Assembly (NCBI GenBank): GCA_015143295.1
Contig: CM026571.1
Span: forward strand, 9,614,501-9,678,500
Length of the DNA: 64,000 nucleotides
Reading direction: 5' to 3'
Source of the DNA: Tetracentron sinense
Lineage: Eukaryota; Streptophyta; Magnoliopsida; Trochodendrales; Trochodendraceae
Notes under the pieces: generated by a model
Told to the model about the DNA's origin: nothing
Database searches by the model: none
Seen by the model: the letters and a program-made list of their open reading frames with translations, nothing else
Position numbers and translations under genes: made by a program
Shown here: positions 19,501 through 33,879 of the stretch, in pieces
How positions within the stretch are numbered: the stretch's first letter is position 1
Layout: every line of letters begins with the position of its first letter

Positions 19501-22500
19501 TATTGTTAGTTGTAGTTGATATTACTTCAATACCCCTACTAACTTTTCTCATGTAAAATAAGATAACATAATTTCTTATTTTTTTTTATATGGAGTTATG
19601 GGCAAAATAGGAAAAATATAAAAAATTCACCCTTATACCATAAAATTGGGACTCATTAGGAATATTAGAAAAAAATCAACCAATTTTTTAACCCCGCTTC
19701 TCTCATTATAATGGTAGAGATAAGATGATAACTTCGGTGAAAATGTGTGACCGAAACTAATTCAAATATAACTTTTATTAAAAAACAAGCACTCCTTTAG
19801 TCTTTTTCGATCAAAGTAGATTAAAACATGAGATCGAGGATTGAAGGTCATTGAGGATTCTTCACCAGGAAAAGTTAACTCAATTTATAATCTCCACCTT
19901 TTTTTTAGATTCAGGTTATGTTTTATGAGAACATGTATAAATGCATTAAATCTATGATTTGGTGATTTTATGGATTATTTTTTGGAACCTAGAAAAATAA
20001 GTTTCGAAAAATTGTTCAAACCCTAATTTCATCCTAGATCTCCCATGTTTATAGTTGATCGATTTTTATGTTGTTAAGCTAGGCCTGATCTACAATTGGT
20101 CAGGTTAGATTTTTTTTTCCTGAAAAACATTTCTTTCATTTTAACTTTTTTTTTTTTTTGGATATTTTAATATTTAGTAATAAATCAGAAATATGTCATG
20201 TTTATAGTTGAATGAAATGATTTATATGTTTTTGAGGTTGGCCCGAACTACAAGTTATTTGGGATAATTTTTTTTTGGAAAATATTTTTAAGGATTTTAA
20301 TAAAATTGATGTAAATCAGATATGTAATATGTTACCCATATTGTTGAGTATGGATCTGTGAGTTGTTAACCAATTTTTGTAATTAAAACATTCATATATT
20401 TATGTTATGGCTTAAATTATTAATAACGAAATAATATTTTAAAAATTATATATTATTTTAAAACAGAACAAATCAAAGAGTCTATAGGTCGATGAATTCA
20501 TATGTTTTTGATGAATTTTATTCATAGTTTCCTAACTAAAAATAGAGGGTGGAGTTTGGCTAACCATTGTTTCTTTTGCCTCCAAGCTGAAGAGACGGTG
20601 GATCATCTGCTGCTACATTGTCCTAATGTGGGTGAGATATGGGGTTTCTTCCTTTCCCGAGTAGGGGTGGACTGGGTCTTCCCTTCTTCCTTTCTGAGCT
20701 TCTTATCCTGTTGGTCGTTGGTAAGTGTGGATAGTGTGCGGGAAGCTATCTGGCCGGTTCTTCCTAGTGTCATCTCTTGGTCGATTTGGAGGGAGCGTAA
20801 TAGGAAGGTCTTCGATGATTCCTCATCTTCCCTACCTCGCATTTGTCATCGCATCCGCAGACTAGTGGCAGATTGGATTTCCATCCGCCGAAACAGGGTG
20901 GACTTGGGTTCTTTGTTGGTTTGAGTGTGTCTATGTCATGATATTTGTTTTGGGGATTTGGAGGGATCCTTTATCCTTTTCTTTTGAGTTTACACCCTTG
21001 TAAACTCTTCTTTGTAGATTCGTTCTTTTATTGCAATTGCTGGTTTATTGATAAAAAATAAAAATAAAAATTACTAAATATAAAAGTAATATTTATTTGG
21101 AGAAATAAAACTGAGAAAAGGAAAAAATTAGGAAATTGTATATGAACATAATTGCATGTGCATATGACATATTTTAGCTGTATATTCTGCTATTGAATAG
21201 TACTTTTATGAACTTATAGTTAATAATTATATATTAATTAAAAACTACAAATACAAAAAAATGTGGGGAACACTACGGTATGAAACTAATCTTTTCATAT
21301 GTAGTGTTTCTTGCTAATACAATGAGTACACATTTGTTTTAATATTATGTGTACCTTATGTAAGACATTATGTTGGTTGTGGTGTGTCCTTACCGTGTAA
21401 CTAGCTAGTGTAGAAGTTACAACTATTGAGAGTAACAGCCTCCTCGGCCCTCTTATCGGGATGGAGATGATGACTTTGAGGCGAATAATAACTCCATGTG
21501 TATATGAGTTTGTTATGTGACCTTATTGTAATTCTTTATCCTTTTTGGGGATTTATTATTTATGACCATGGCCATAGACCATTTATCATGTGTAACTTTA
21601 ACCTTTACAGTTTTCTACAAGCGCATCGGCTTATGTCACTTTTATTGATCTCAGGTTTACTATTCTAAATGGTTGTTTCTGGTTGCTATAATGTTTTTTT
21701 TATTACCATTTCCTATGATTTCATCCTAGCTATCAAATGTTTCCATAGCTTACATAATTTTAAAAATGGTTTAAAGTTTATACTGAACGGAATTTCCAAA
21801 CATTATTGGAGCCTATTAGTCCATACAAGGAATCTAATCACAAATAAGATTTGTGACAGTTGAAAATTCATCTCATTGTGGTGTATGGACCTATTATTAT
21901 AGGGAAAGAAACACAAAGGTAGAAAAACCAGTCCACTATACTATGCATAGTATGCTTTTTTGTTCTAATAAAACTTCATGTGTTTAAAACAGAAAAGAAG
22001 TAATGCATTTAGAAGTGCTTTGATTTCCTTTATACATTGTAAGTTCAGGTCGTAAAAGTTAGAAGACACCAATTTATTAGGTGAAGAAGGTATAATTAGG
22101 TGATCCTTGCACATATTATTAGCTCTGTATATACATCTTATTTGTTATCGTCATGATCGTTGTCCAAGCCTTATCCCAACTATTTGGGGTTGAGATCAGC
22201 TGCACGAATCCTGTTCTGCCATTAGAAAAAGAAGTGTTTAGTTTTTCGTTTGAGAGTGATTCAGTTATACAATCAAAGTCCATGGAATCACATTGTCCCA
22301 GTTAGTTATTAGCCTAAGAACCTGTTATTTCATGTCATCAGTATATGATCCTTGTTAAATAATTTTTTTTTATAACTTTTTCTATATGGCCATTGGTAGG
22401 TTTTAGAGGCCTTGCAATCCTTTCTGCTTAACACTGACCCACTAATGTGTTCAGTTCTTTTCTATGTACATGTAAGGCAATCTCTTCGTTGTTTTAATTT

Positions 22501-25500
22501 TTTAGTCTCATGGCTTGAGAAAGAGACTTATCAAGTGGTCACTTGCTTTCAGTCTCAGATAGTTACAAGAACCTCAATTGTTTGGAACTTATGGTTTGCT
22601 GAGAGCAATTTTTTTTCTCAATTGGGTGATCATGTTTACTTAGAAATGCAGTAATGGTCTGTTAAAACTAGATCTGGGAGTATGTTAAACACTAAATATA
22701 CCTAAGTGATATCAAATATCTAAATGGCCTAAGATGTCAGCTTATGAAGCTAGTAAGCTTGTGAGTGTTCATACCACAGCGTTGGGTTCGAAACCCGTTT
22801 CACTGCTAAGTCACTAAATATCCCACTTGCCTACTGAATGTGTGTGTGTGTGAGGGAGGGAGGTTATAACACGTCTCAACCTGGTCTATTCATTTATTAA
22901 ATTTGAAAAATCTACATTAAAAATGTAGACCTTTTTGAAGAAACTTCCAAAATATCTGCAGTGTTGTGTTGGCAGTGAACATCCATTTCCATGTACATGT
23001 TAGTGTGTTTGAAGTTATTTGAACATATGTTCCCCACTTCCATCGAGGTAATTCTTGTTGATACTCTGTTCCATGTTTCCAAATGGACCAAATCCACTTG
23101 TTTCGTTGATTTAAAACCATAACAAGTTAGCTGGGTGATTTAGAATCTTAACAAGCTAGCAACGTTAATTATGAGTTTACATCATTGCTTTTGTCCTTGT
23201 CCCTTATTCTTTCTCCTGATGTTATTATTTATTCATAGTTTCTTCTTCGTATGCATAACCATTCTGTAGAAAGACGGGAGCGAAATTGTAGTTGAAGGTC
23301 CCCGGTGCAGTCTACGCACTAGAAAGGTATGTGTCATACTGCCTGCTTCCCTGTGGATTTATTCACTGCTTTATTTTTTCATTTATAAGGAGATAAATAT
23401 TGAGTGCTTGTTTTTTCTTTTAAGTGTTTGTCGACTAGCTCTTAGTTTTTCAAGGAAATCAGTTGAAATATATCTCTAAATTTATGGTGTATAGACGTAT
23501 AAATTATAGATGATTAGTTTGTTTGTGGGAAGTTGAGAAAATCATTATTGGAAAATTACACCTAGCAAGCATTAGATTAGTCTTTGTTTTTGTTATCTCT
23601 TAATGTATTTACTATTTTATCATTAATTAATGCCGAATTTGTATCATGCGTAAGTTAACCATCTAATAAAGCTTAATGGATCCAAGAGAAAACTTACATG
23701 CAGGTTGTGGTAGTCTTCCTTTAATCCACTTTCACATGGTAATATAGTGAAAATGTCTTTCTTCATAGAAGTGCAACTTTGGCCGGTCGGGTTGATTTGG
23801 GGCCAACCCAAGGTCAACCCTAAGATCAGAACAGTCAGCCAATGACCCAACCTAACCCAAGCTTCAGTTGAACCTGTATTCAAGTCAAGCTGAGCTGATT
23901 TGGCCAAGCCCGAGCTTGGCTTGAGCTCAAATGTTCAGGCTTGAGCTTGGCTTGAAAAAGCTTGATTGAGCTCGAGCTGAGTTAGCTCGAGTTGGCTCAA
24001 GCTTGATTCACAGGGTTATTTTGATCAATTTTTCATGATTTTAATAAAAAGCATTTATTATTAAATTACAATACAAGAAACTACACAAAATTAATTAATT
24101 TATATTTTGTACACAAAAATATAGAGAGTAGATAATCAGGGTTAGGGTTCTTGCTTTTAACTTCTCAACTTTCTTATGCTACTATTATCTACTAGACTTA
24201 TTTACTATAATGATAAATAAAATTAAAAAGTATTATTATTTATTAATATAATCATCATTACCAAAAAAAATTATAAATATATATATATAGGGTAATGATA
24301 GGAGTCACGCAATGCGTGAACTCTCTTAAAGTTCACGCAGGCCCAAATGATGGATATCCTTGGTAATAGATAAAAGGTATAAGGGCATTCTTGGAAATAT
24401 TGTTCTTAATTGATTTTATCAAATTGCCATCCCTATTTTAAGTAATTACAGAAGTGCCATATGCACCTTTGAAATTTAAGCTTGCGTGAAGGTTTTGGAG
24501 TTCACGCATTGCGTGAACTCTAGCACAACCCATATATATATATGTATAATATTTCGAGTCAAGCTCAAGCCAAATAGAGCCCTACCAAATCAAACAGGGT
24601 CTGGCTCGAGCTCGACTTGTTTAAACATTCGACCTCAAATAAAATCTTGGCTTGATTCCTTTGAGCTCAGCTTGAGCTTGGCTCGAACGAGCCGACGAGC
24701 CAAGCAGCTTGGCTTGAGTGCAGCTCTAGCTTCAACATATGGTGCTCAACCCAAGGCTCATTTCTCAACCCTTTCCCGACTTGGGTTTAGTCAGATTGGG
24801 CCGAGTATGTCAGGTTATTCTTGAATTAGCGAACCTTATATACTTATTTGGAGGAATGAAAGAAAGTTAAGAGGGAATTATGAGACTTGAACTCACAACC
24901 TTCCATAGTCACAACCATAGTTCAAAAACTTGAAAATTCGACTCGACTCGACTCGAAAGTTAGTCGGGTCGAGTTACTTGGAAAACTCGAAAAAAACTCG
25001 ATTGACTCGGAAATATATAAATAATATCCAACATAGATAAAAAAAAGTTCTACTGCAAAATAATTTCTACTACTGCAAACTTACAAATTAAAATCAGTCT
25101 TAAAGTAGTTGTAATGCTAAAAGCCTAAAATCAATCATAATTTCAGAAATTATAATATTATTGTTAATTTCAAAAATTAAAAGTAGACATGGTTGTAAAT
25201 TGTGATGTGAAAATCAATCCTAATTTCAATGCAATTGACATTTATGTCCTCAAATGACTCGGCCGAGTCTTTCGAGTCAAGTTACTCGGCCTGACTTGAC
25301 CGAGTCACTCGGCCTGACTCGACCGAGTCACTCGGGTAAAAGAGAGTCGAGTTTTTTAGCCGAGTCGAGTTACTCGGCCTGACTCGACCGAGTCACTCGG
25401 GCGAGTCGAGTCGACTCGCCTGACACAGAGTGACTCGACTCGGCCGAGTTTTGAGTCGACTCACTGAGTTTTTGTCAATGGTCACAACAAAGAGCCAAAG

Positions 25501-28500
25501 TCGGTACTGAACAAAACACCTCTAATGTTTTTCCAAGGCTCAACCCAACCTAAAGTCAAGTTCTATTTATTCAACCCTCGCCTGACACAAAGTGAAAATT
25601 TCACGCTCCCAGCCCATGCCCGCTCAGTGTTTAGGTTGGGCTCCATTTGGGCTGGATTGAGCCCACCCAAGTTGCATCCTATTTCTCCGTCTACATGTTA
25701 TGAGAATGAAGAAATGAAATCTACGTCTAATCAGTGTAATCTAATTTGGGTTGGATTGAGCCCACCAAAGTTGCATTCTTCTCTGTAGTCGGAACTATGC
25801 AGGAGGACATCAACTTTTATAATCTAATTTCAGTTCATTATCCTCACAAAGGAGTGGCACATCAAGTTGGAGATGAAAGAACATAAGAGCTTCTGGCTGG
25901 GTTGAGCCCTGAGAATCTGTTTTTATGTGCAGGTATTGAGTCCTGTGTGGCTTGAATGTAAGTAACAAGTCATCTTTTTTGTGGTATAGTAAACCAGAGT
26001 AAGAAGGTTAAACTGGATAATCATAAGAATGTGAAGGCACAATCTGCTGAACAGTTTTTGTTTACCACTTTACATTAGAAACTATTTGTGGAATTAATCA
26101 ACCACATGCCATATCAGTGAGGTTCAAATCCTCATCTGAGAAATCATCTCTCAATTTAATGTCAGTCATCTCGTCTCCATCATGGCCTTGCCTGAGCCCG
26201 GTCTCGATTCCAAAGCCCAAATTCTTAAAGCTTTTATGTCGTATATCTGCCAATCTGCACGAAGCAGATGTCATGTGAAATTTATGTTGTTGCTGTTCTG
26301 CATTTAGTGAGAATCACATACAATTATGAACAATTTACAATATCAAGTCTAACGATTATTGCAAGTCACTGAGGAACAAATGAATGACTAAAGTACCATT
26401 CTAAGATTTAGTTCTTTGACAAAGTTAATATCTGTTTTAGTTGAACTAATTAAATTCTAGGTTTGTGAATTATATTTTGAATCTTTGATTCCAGTGTAGT
26501 CAAGGCGTCTAGGCGATGCTAGGCGATTAGCCCCGGCTAGGCGAGGCGTTGCTTAGGCGATAAATTTAATATATATATATATATATATATAATTATATAT
26601 ATATCACGTATATATATAACATCCAAAAGACCAAAACTCCACACCCACATTCCACAAAAACATAAAATAAAAAGTCTATTACAATCATTCATCACATAAC
26701 CAAAGACATGTTAACATAGTGGAGTATTAAACATTTCAAAATCTAGGCAAAATACCCAAATTCGTGTCATTGTCCATGTATAATATTAGGCAGAGCTCCC
26801 TATGATTGCCCGGGGGGGCAGCGCCCCCCTGCGACGCATGAAGTGCGTCCGCAATCTAGGCCTAATAGGCCCAGATTGCGTCGAAAACAATATTTTTAGT
26901 GAAAAAAATTGATATTTTTAGTGAAAAAAATGATTTAGAATCTTATTACTACTTCATTACATGTTTTTATATTATTTATTAGGAAATTTTGGATTTTTTT
27001 AATGCAAAAAAAAATAAAAATAAAAATTTAACTAGGATCGCCCGCCTAGAGGAGCGCCTAGGCGACGCAGGCCCAAAATCGCCTAGGCGTCGCCTTGACT
27101 ACACTGTTTGATTCCCTGACTTGCTTGTAAAAAGTTCCTAGTGTGGGAAAGCCTGTTGTGTAGAACTTTGTACTTGGTGTATACTAAAAGATAGTATCAG
27201 TAACATTATATCTTGAATATTTTATCCTTTATGCGATATAAAATTGGATGTCTACCTGTTATTATTGCAGATTTGAAGATATTTTTATGGGAATGTGTGC
27301 TAGTGAAATAACTAATTAACGGTTAGCAGATGTCCTTGGATTAACTCTCAATGGTTGTTTTTCTTCCCATAGGTTTACAGTGATCTGTCTGTTGACTATT
27401 TCAAGATGCTTCTGTTGAATGTCCCAGCTGCTGTTATTGCACTGACATTGTAAGTAACATTCTGCATTTATATAGGTTTGAATTCACAAACTTGATAACC
27501 ATTTTAACAGAAATCTTGATTCCATAGCTATTGTTAATAGCATCTCATATAAATATGTATCCCCTAATATTAAACAATCTGATATCATTTGGCTTCTTGG
27601 CTCTATGTACCAAACGTATCCATAACCTTGTGAAATATCTTCTATGGACATTTCATAATTCATAATGACAGTTGAATTTTTCTTTCTGTTTAATAATTCA
27701 AAAATGTTCAGCAATAGCATCACACCTGTTTCCACTTATTTCTAGTTTTCTCAATCACTTTGAGAAGTGAGAACCCCCAATAATGTGATGTGCCCAGTAC
27801 TTGATTATCACCACTCAAATTGACTTTATGAAGTCTTGGAGTAAGTTGACTATATTATTGATTGAGTTTCTCATCAAGTCAACTCAAAATTTGAAGTCTT
27901 TGATGAGGTCCTATGCATTGCGTACATGTTTTGTGCATGTTAAGGATGTCAGCTTGCTAAGTTGGTAAAGTTGTTGGGTCTCGAAACTATGACTTGGGTT
28001 CAAAACCTATCCTTACCTGTTAACTCACAAACCATCATGCTTGCCTATAGTTGGAAGTGAAACCCTAGAGAGAGAGAGAGAGAGAGAGGAGAAGAAGAGA
28101 ATGAGTGAAAAGATTAGGGGCTGATTATTCTTTCTTATTAGTTATACTATTTGTAAAAGAAGATTACAATAAAGCCCTTACTAACATGATATGGTGTATC
28201 TACGCCCATATAATAATATCTCAACACACTCCCTCAAGCTGGACATAGATATCTATTATGTCCAGCTTGCTAAGAACCGATGTTAAGGTTGTATCGACAA
28301 CACCTTTAGTGAGAATATCAGCAAATTGGTTTTTGAATGTAACAAATAGTAAACACAAATTCTGAGAAATAGTCCGATCCATGATGAAGTGCCTGTCGAT
28401 GTCTGTGTTTAGTACAATCATGCTGAACTGGATTCTGAGTAATGTTAATGGATGCCTTGTTTTCACAGAACAATTTCATTGGAACATCTATCTTAATTCC

Positions 28501-31500
28501 TAAATCACGCAGTAAGATTTTTAGTCACAACAATTCAACCACTCCATGGGTCATTGCCCTATACTTGACTTTTGCACTAGACTTAGCCACTACACTCTGC
28601 TTCTTACTCCTCTAAGTTATGAGATCACCTCAAAGGAAGGTTTAGTAGTACCTTGACATTTTATCATCAACATTTGCAGCTCAGTCAACATCAATGTAAG
28701 CTACTAGACGGAGATGTCCATGATTAGAAAATAGTATACCTTTTCCTTGAGTGGTCTTCAAATAACACAATATCCTCTCAAGTCTCAATAGCTTCATAAT
28801 GAGGGATTGGAGGTTCATGCATGAACTGACTTACCACACGAACATCATATGCAATGTTTGGCCTAACGAGAGAGATAAATAAGACGACTGGCTAACCTCT
28901 GATCCATCTATTTATCTTTAAGTAATTTTTCATCATTGGAGCTGAACTAATAATTTGGCTCAATCAGAGTATCAATAGGTCAAGCACCTAGTTTTCCAGT
29001 TTCTTTAACTAAGTCTAAGGTATATTTTTTTTATGATATAAGATGCCTTTCTTGGAGCGAGCCACCTCTATACCCAGAAAATACTTGAAACTTCCTAGGT
29101 CAGTCCTTGATTTCAAACTCCCGTGTCAAAAAATTTCAATTTTTCTACCTCTAGCAAATAGTTATATGTCACCACAATGTCATCAACATAAATAATTAAA
29201 GTTGTAATTAGATCCCCATGACGTCTCATAAAGAGAGTGTGATCCGTGACCGCACGACTCTATGAATAATCCATCTTCATCACAACCTAATTGAACCTCT
29301 CGAACCAAGCCCTGGGCGACTGGTTAAGAAGATAGATTGACTTCCTTAATCTACATACTTTTCCCTCATTGTTGGGAAGCTTGAACCATAGTGGAGGAGA
29401 CATACATTTCCTCCCACAATTCTCTATGAAGGACGACATTTTATATATCCAGGTGATATAAAAGCCAAGCAAATCTCGTTGCCAATGATAATAGAACTCT
29501 GATAGAGTTCATCTTTTCAATAAGAGCAAATATTTCCCTATAGTTAATCCCACGTCTATGTGTATCCCTTAGCAATCAACCTCACCTTATATCTCTCAAT
29601 CGACCTGTCAGTCTTGTGTTTCACAGTGATGAGTGAATGCTCACTTACAACCAAGTAGCTCCTTTCCTTCAGTTTAGTCCATCATTTCCCATATACCATT
29701 CTTTATTAAAATACTCATCTATTTCATCATAGCCTCACATCACTTAAGATCGGAGACTGTCTTTTGAAACCTGGAAGGTAAAGACACAAAAGATAAAAAA
29801 AACACAATAGGCAGGGGACAAGGATGCATATTAGACATAATTAGAAATAGGATATATAGTACACTGAAGTTTTCCTTTGCGTTAGGCAATGGGAGCATTG
29901 TTGTCATCTATCGGAACAAGTACCAAAGAGGAAGAAGTAGGATTACTTGAATCTGAATTAGAGCTTAGTTCAGAGGAATCTGAATTGGTAGCTGACCTTA
30001 TTACGCTGGTCCCTTCCCTATTCTTACGTTTGGTATTAACTTGTAATTCTTGTTCAGTAGTATTTTTAGTAAGAGCCAAGTTCCCTGAAACAACTTACTA
30101 GAAATGAACATTAATGGCCGGCTGAGAAAGAGGAACAGTAGAATATTGTCTCTTTTTCAACTCACTATGCTCCCTTTAAGAGAGGTAGGGGGACTAGGAA
30201 AAAGGGTTACGACTCAAAGAAAGTGACGTCCATGGTAACAAACCATTTCCGCGACATTGGATCAAAACACTTGCATCCCCTTTTGAGTGGAAGAATACAC
30301 TAAGAGAACACCCAGAATGGATTTGGGGTCCAATTTAGTCCTAGTTGGACCCAATACATGAATAAAATACACAACCGAAGACTCAAGGAGGAGTAACGAA
30401 GGGGGATTGATCTGGACAAAGAAACTTATGTGGAGACTTCAACTTCAGTACTTGAAACGACATATGAATTATGATTGATAAGGTAGGCACTGGAAGAACT
30501 GTTTCTGCCAAGAACCTCTTTGGTATATTCATTCTTGTGCGGAGGCTTCAAGCAACTTTCATGAGGTGACAGTTATGGTCAGTGAGGATAGTGTGTGGAA
30601 GGTAGTTTGGGGATTCTTCCGGGGGCTATAGCATGGGCAATTTGGAAAGAGCGGAACAAGAGAGTATTTGAGAACTTTCACTCTTCCATCCACTGCATTT
30701 GTACTCGCATACGCTCATTGGTCTTCGATTAGGCAAGCATTTGTCAGGAGGAAGTGGATTTGAGAGTCATTCTAGGGTGATAGCTTATGTCCCTTAGTAC
30801 AAGGACCACATGACTTCTGTGCTTTTCTTTTGATGCTTGTTGTATTCTCTTTTCTTTTGGGTTTACAATCTTGTAGACTCGTTCTGTACCTCTCTTTGAT
30901 TAATATATGTCTAATTGATAAAAAAAAATGAGGTGATAGTTTTTCTGTCTGCTACCCCATTTTGCTGAGGAGTATATGGACAGATACTCTGATGTATCAT
31001 ACCATAATTTTGCAAGTATGTTTACAGTTCACCTTCAAAGTATTCTCTTACATTATTAGATTGGAAAACCTTGATTTACTTCTCAAACTGGGTTAATATC
31101 ATCTTATGAAACCTTTTGATAATAATTGGAACTTCATCATGGGTCTTCATCAAGTAGAGCCAAGCGCACCGAAAGAAGTCAGGTGATAAAATACCGATAA
31201 CCATGTATAGACATTGTAGGAGTAGGTCCTCAGACATCAAAATGAAGAAGTTGGAATCAAAAGGAACTTTTATTCATACTTTAGAAAAAGTAGTTCTACA
31301 ATGCTTGGACAACTCACACACTTCACATTGTAAAGGATGATCTGAGACGAACTAAAATGAGTTAGGAAAGATTAATTGTAAAGAATGGAAAGATAAATGA
31401 CCTAGACGACTGTGTCACAATTTGATTTGGACATTTTTATTACTTGTAATAAGACTACTACTAGATTGTAAAACATAAGGAGAACTAGTGGCATCCAAGA

Positions 31501-33840
31501 GGTAGAGACCATATGCTTTACGACCATTCTCAATTATTTTTCTCGTCGCCAAGTACTGGTAGACACAATCGGTAGGAACTAGGAACAAAGGTTACACAAT
31601 TGTTAAGATTTTTAGTAATACTACTAATGGATAACAAGATTGTCGATAACTTTGAAACATGAAGAATATATGAAAGAGATAAGTTATTGGAAAGGTTGAC
31701 ATCTCCATTTTCAGAGATAGAAGAAATGGATTCGTCAGCAATCCTTAGCGATCCTTACCTTATCTCTTCCAGATTATAAAGTACAGGTAGAGAAAATAGA
31801 GGACAAACTAATCATGTGATCAGACGCACTTGAATCGATAATACAAGCTAGATTGGACGAGGAGTGACTTACAAAGTTAGCAGATGCATGAATAATTGAT
31901 TGTGCAAAGGGTGTGGAGGCTGAAGGACCTTCCAACTGGTTTAGAAGGCGACAGAGATGATTAGTGTCATCCGTAGCAAAAGTGTCTGAGATTGATGATG
32001 CACTTTCTGTAGGAGGGGCTGATAAAGGGGTACTGAAGGAAGGAGTCAGTCGTTGCGGTGTGGCCAGTAGGAGCATTCATTTGCTGTCTGAGACAGTTAT
32101 ACCTCGTCGATCTATAGTTACCAAGCCCCCTATTATACCCGTATAATACTTTTAAGGGGGTTGCCATTTAAAACGACACACTTTATCGAATACGTATTTT
32201 ACATGTATCGCCGTATAATGCACGTTTAATACACAGATTCTGTATTAAACACGTTTAATACGCGTATTGTTTTTCCTACTTTTGTCGTGTTAGACGAATA
32301 TTCCGTATTAAATGGTTGTCACTAGTTAGTATCTTGATTCATATTTATTTAAAATTATGGATTATTTTTTAATTTTACCATACTTTTGCCGTGTTTTTGT
32401 CATATAATACCTGTACTTCTCGAACAAATCATTGCCGTATTATATCCGTACTTGGTAACTATGCGTCAATCTGCCATGTAGATCCTAACAAGTCTCCTGA
32501 GTATGTCGAGTCTTCCCACAATGTTCACACTTTAGTTTGTCCTTATCATCGAAAGGTCTGTACTTCCTATTGGGGCCTTTCCCCCTTTTTTGACCATTAT
32601 AAGATGCAATAATGACTAAATGATTGTTGGTCAGAGTGGGCTACATAGCCTTTTTGTGGCTTATCTCACTTTGTACCATAGAATAGACTTGGTCCAAAGT
32701 AGAAAGTTCATCTCTTTCCAAATTTTGAACCTAGTTTACTCAAACTTAGGGTTCAGTCCAGCTAAGAAGTCGAAGATCCGATTTTGCTCTTCCTATTGCC
32801 GATGTGTATCCCCGTCTATATTAGTGTCTCACTGTATGACTTGTTAATGATTTAACTCTTCTGAAAGACCTTAGAGAGTAGAATAGTAAGTAGCTAAACT
32901 CTTATCCCCCTGTCGAAGAGTAGCAATATTTTCCTCAAATGATAGACCATGACAATGTTCTGACATTGGGAATAAGTTTTGGTAACTTTATCCCAAACCT
33001 CTTTCATTGTCCGAAGGAACAAAAAAATCTACTATTGTGTTAATGCGTGGTATTGAGTAACCATGACATCACCATAAGGTTTTCTTGTTCCCATTTGTCA
33101 TTCAACATATTTTTCATAGAAGGTTCATTCACCATGCCATTCAAGTAACCAAGATTTCATCTTCTGTCGATGTACATCTTCATGGATTGAGACCATTCCA
33201 GAAAATTAGTGTCATCTAGTAACTTTATAGTTGTGGTCTATACACTAGGATTATCACCATAATTGCTTGTGATAGACATCAAACTTGGATTCTTGGATAC
33301 TCTGGAAATCGTTTCAGAACCTCCTTAAGTTGACATTGGTAATAAATTTTTTTAGCAAGTTGTTGAATCTCCACGTATTCCCAGAATCTTATAGTTATGA
33401 GATTTGGAGCCTCAAAAAATTTCAATAAACAGCCCTAAAGAGGGAGAAGAAGCATCACCCCAACTTCAATTCTTCACGGAACTTTCCCAAAAGAGTTTAA
33501 GAAATTCTGAAATATTTAAAATTATCAATCAATACCAATTTTTCCCGGGAAAATAGCACGGACAAATCACACCAATCAGATTTTCAAAATTTGAAATTTT
33601 CTCACAAAACACCTCGAGTGAGAAAAAAACTCTCTAAACATCATCCAGAAATTCCAAAAAGAATTTTTTAAAAATCAGAATTTTCATACCCTTTAGAAAT
33701 TCAGATTTTGAAGGGGAGACTGTGTCCGTACGGTCTATTGACGTCAGCCGTATGGTCCTTTGTGTGTGTGTGTGGTTATTGACGTACTCCTTTGAAGCTC
33801 TTGATCGAGTAGAACTGTTCTGATACCACGTTGGAAGTGA

Positions 33841-33879
<39 letters not shown>

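Larger units (their letters stand above)
18788..23269 (+). other. PGRL1 intron 4 (4.5 kb)
   Basis: Lies between K-L-K and K-D-G-S codons. It contains a Helitron (19230-19720), a LINE tail (about 20536-21060), an Au-like SINE piece (about 22155-22225) and a tRNA-type SINE (about 22724-22885). The rest, notably 19721-20535 and 21061-22150, is AT-rich, with nothing recognised. Confidence 0.8.
23327..27372 (+). other. PGRL1 intron 5 (4.0 kb)
   Basis: Lies between L-R-T-R-K and V-Y-S-D codons. It holds three word-repeat MITEs (23868-24727, 24916-25480, 26492-27116) and one palindrome-ended MITE. The flanks of the first (23770-23860, 24736-24830) and the stretch 25530-25790 carry CAACCCAA, GGTTGGGCT and GGGCTGGATTGAGCCCACC words, which look like remains of further elements of this style. 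No gene lies in 25800-26480. Confidence 0.75.

Noticed and set aside
22785-22795. tRNA gene
   Set aside because: A perfect B-box is present but no cloverleaf or acceptor stem; fits a SINE.
29889-30101. Small plus-strand frame in PGRL1 intron 6
   Set aside because: It is the reverse face of the minus-strand Copia element.
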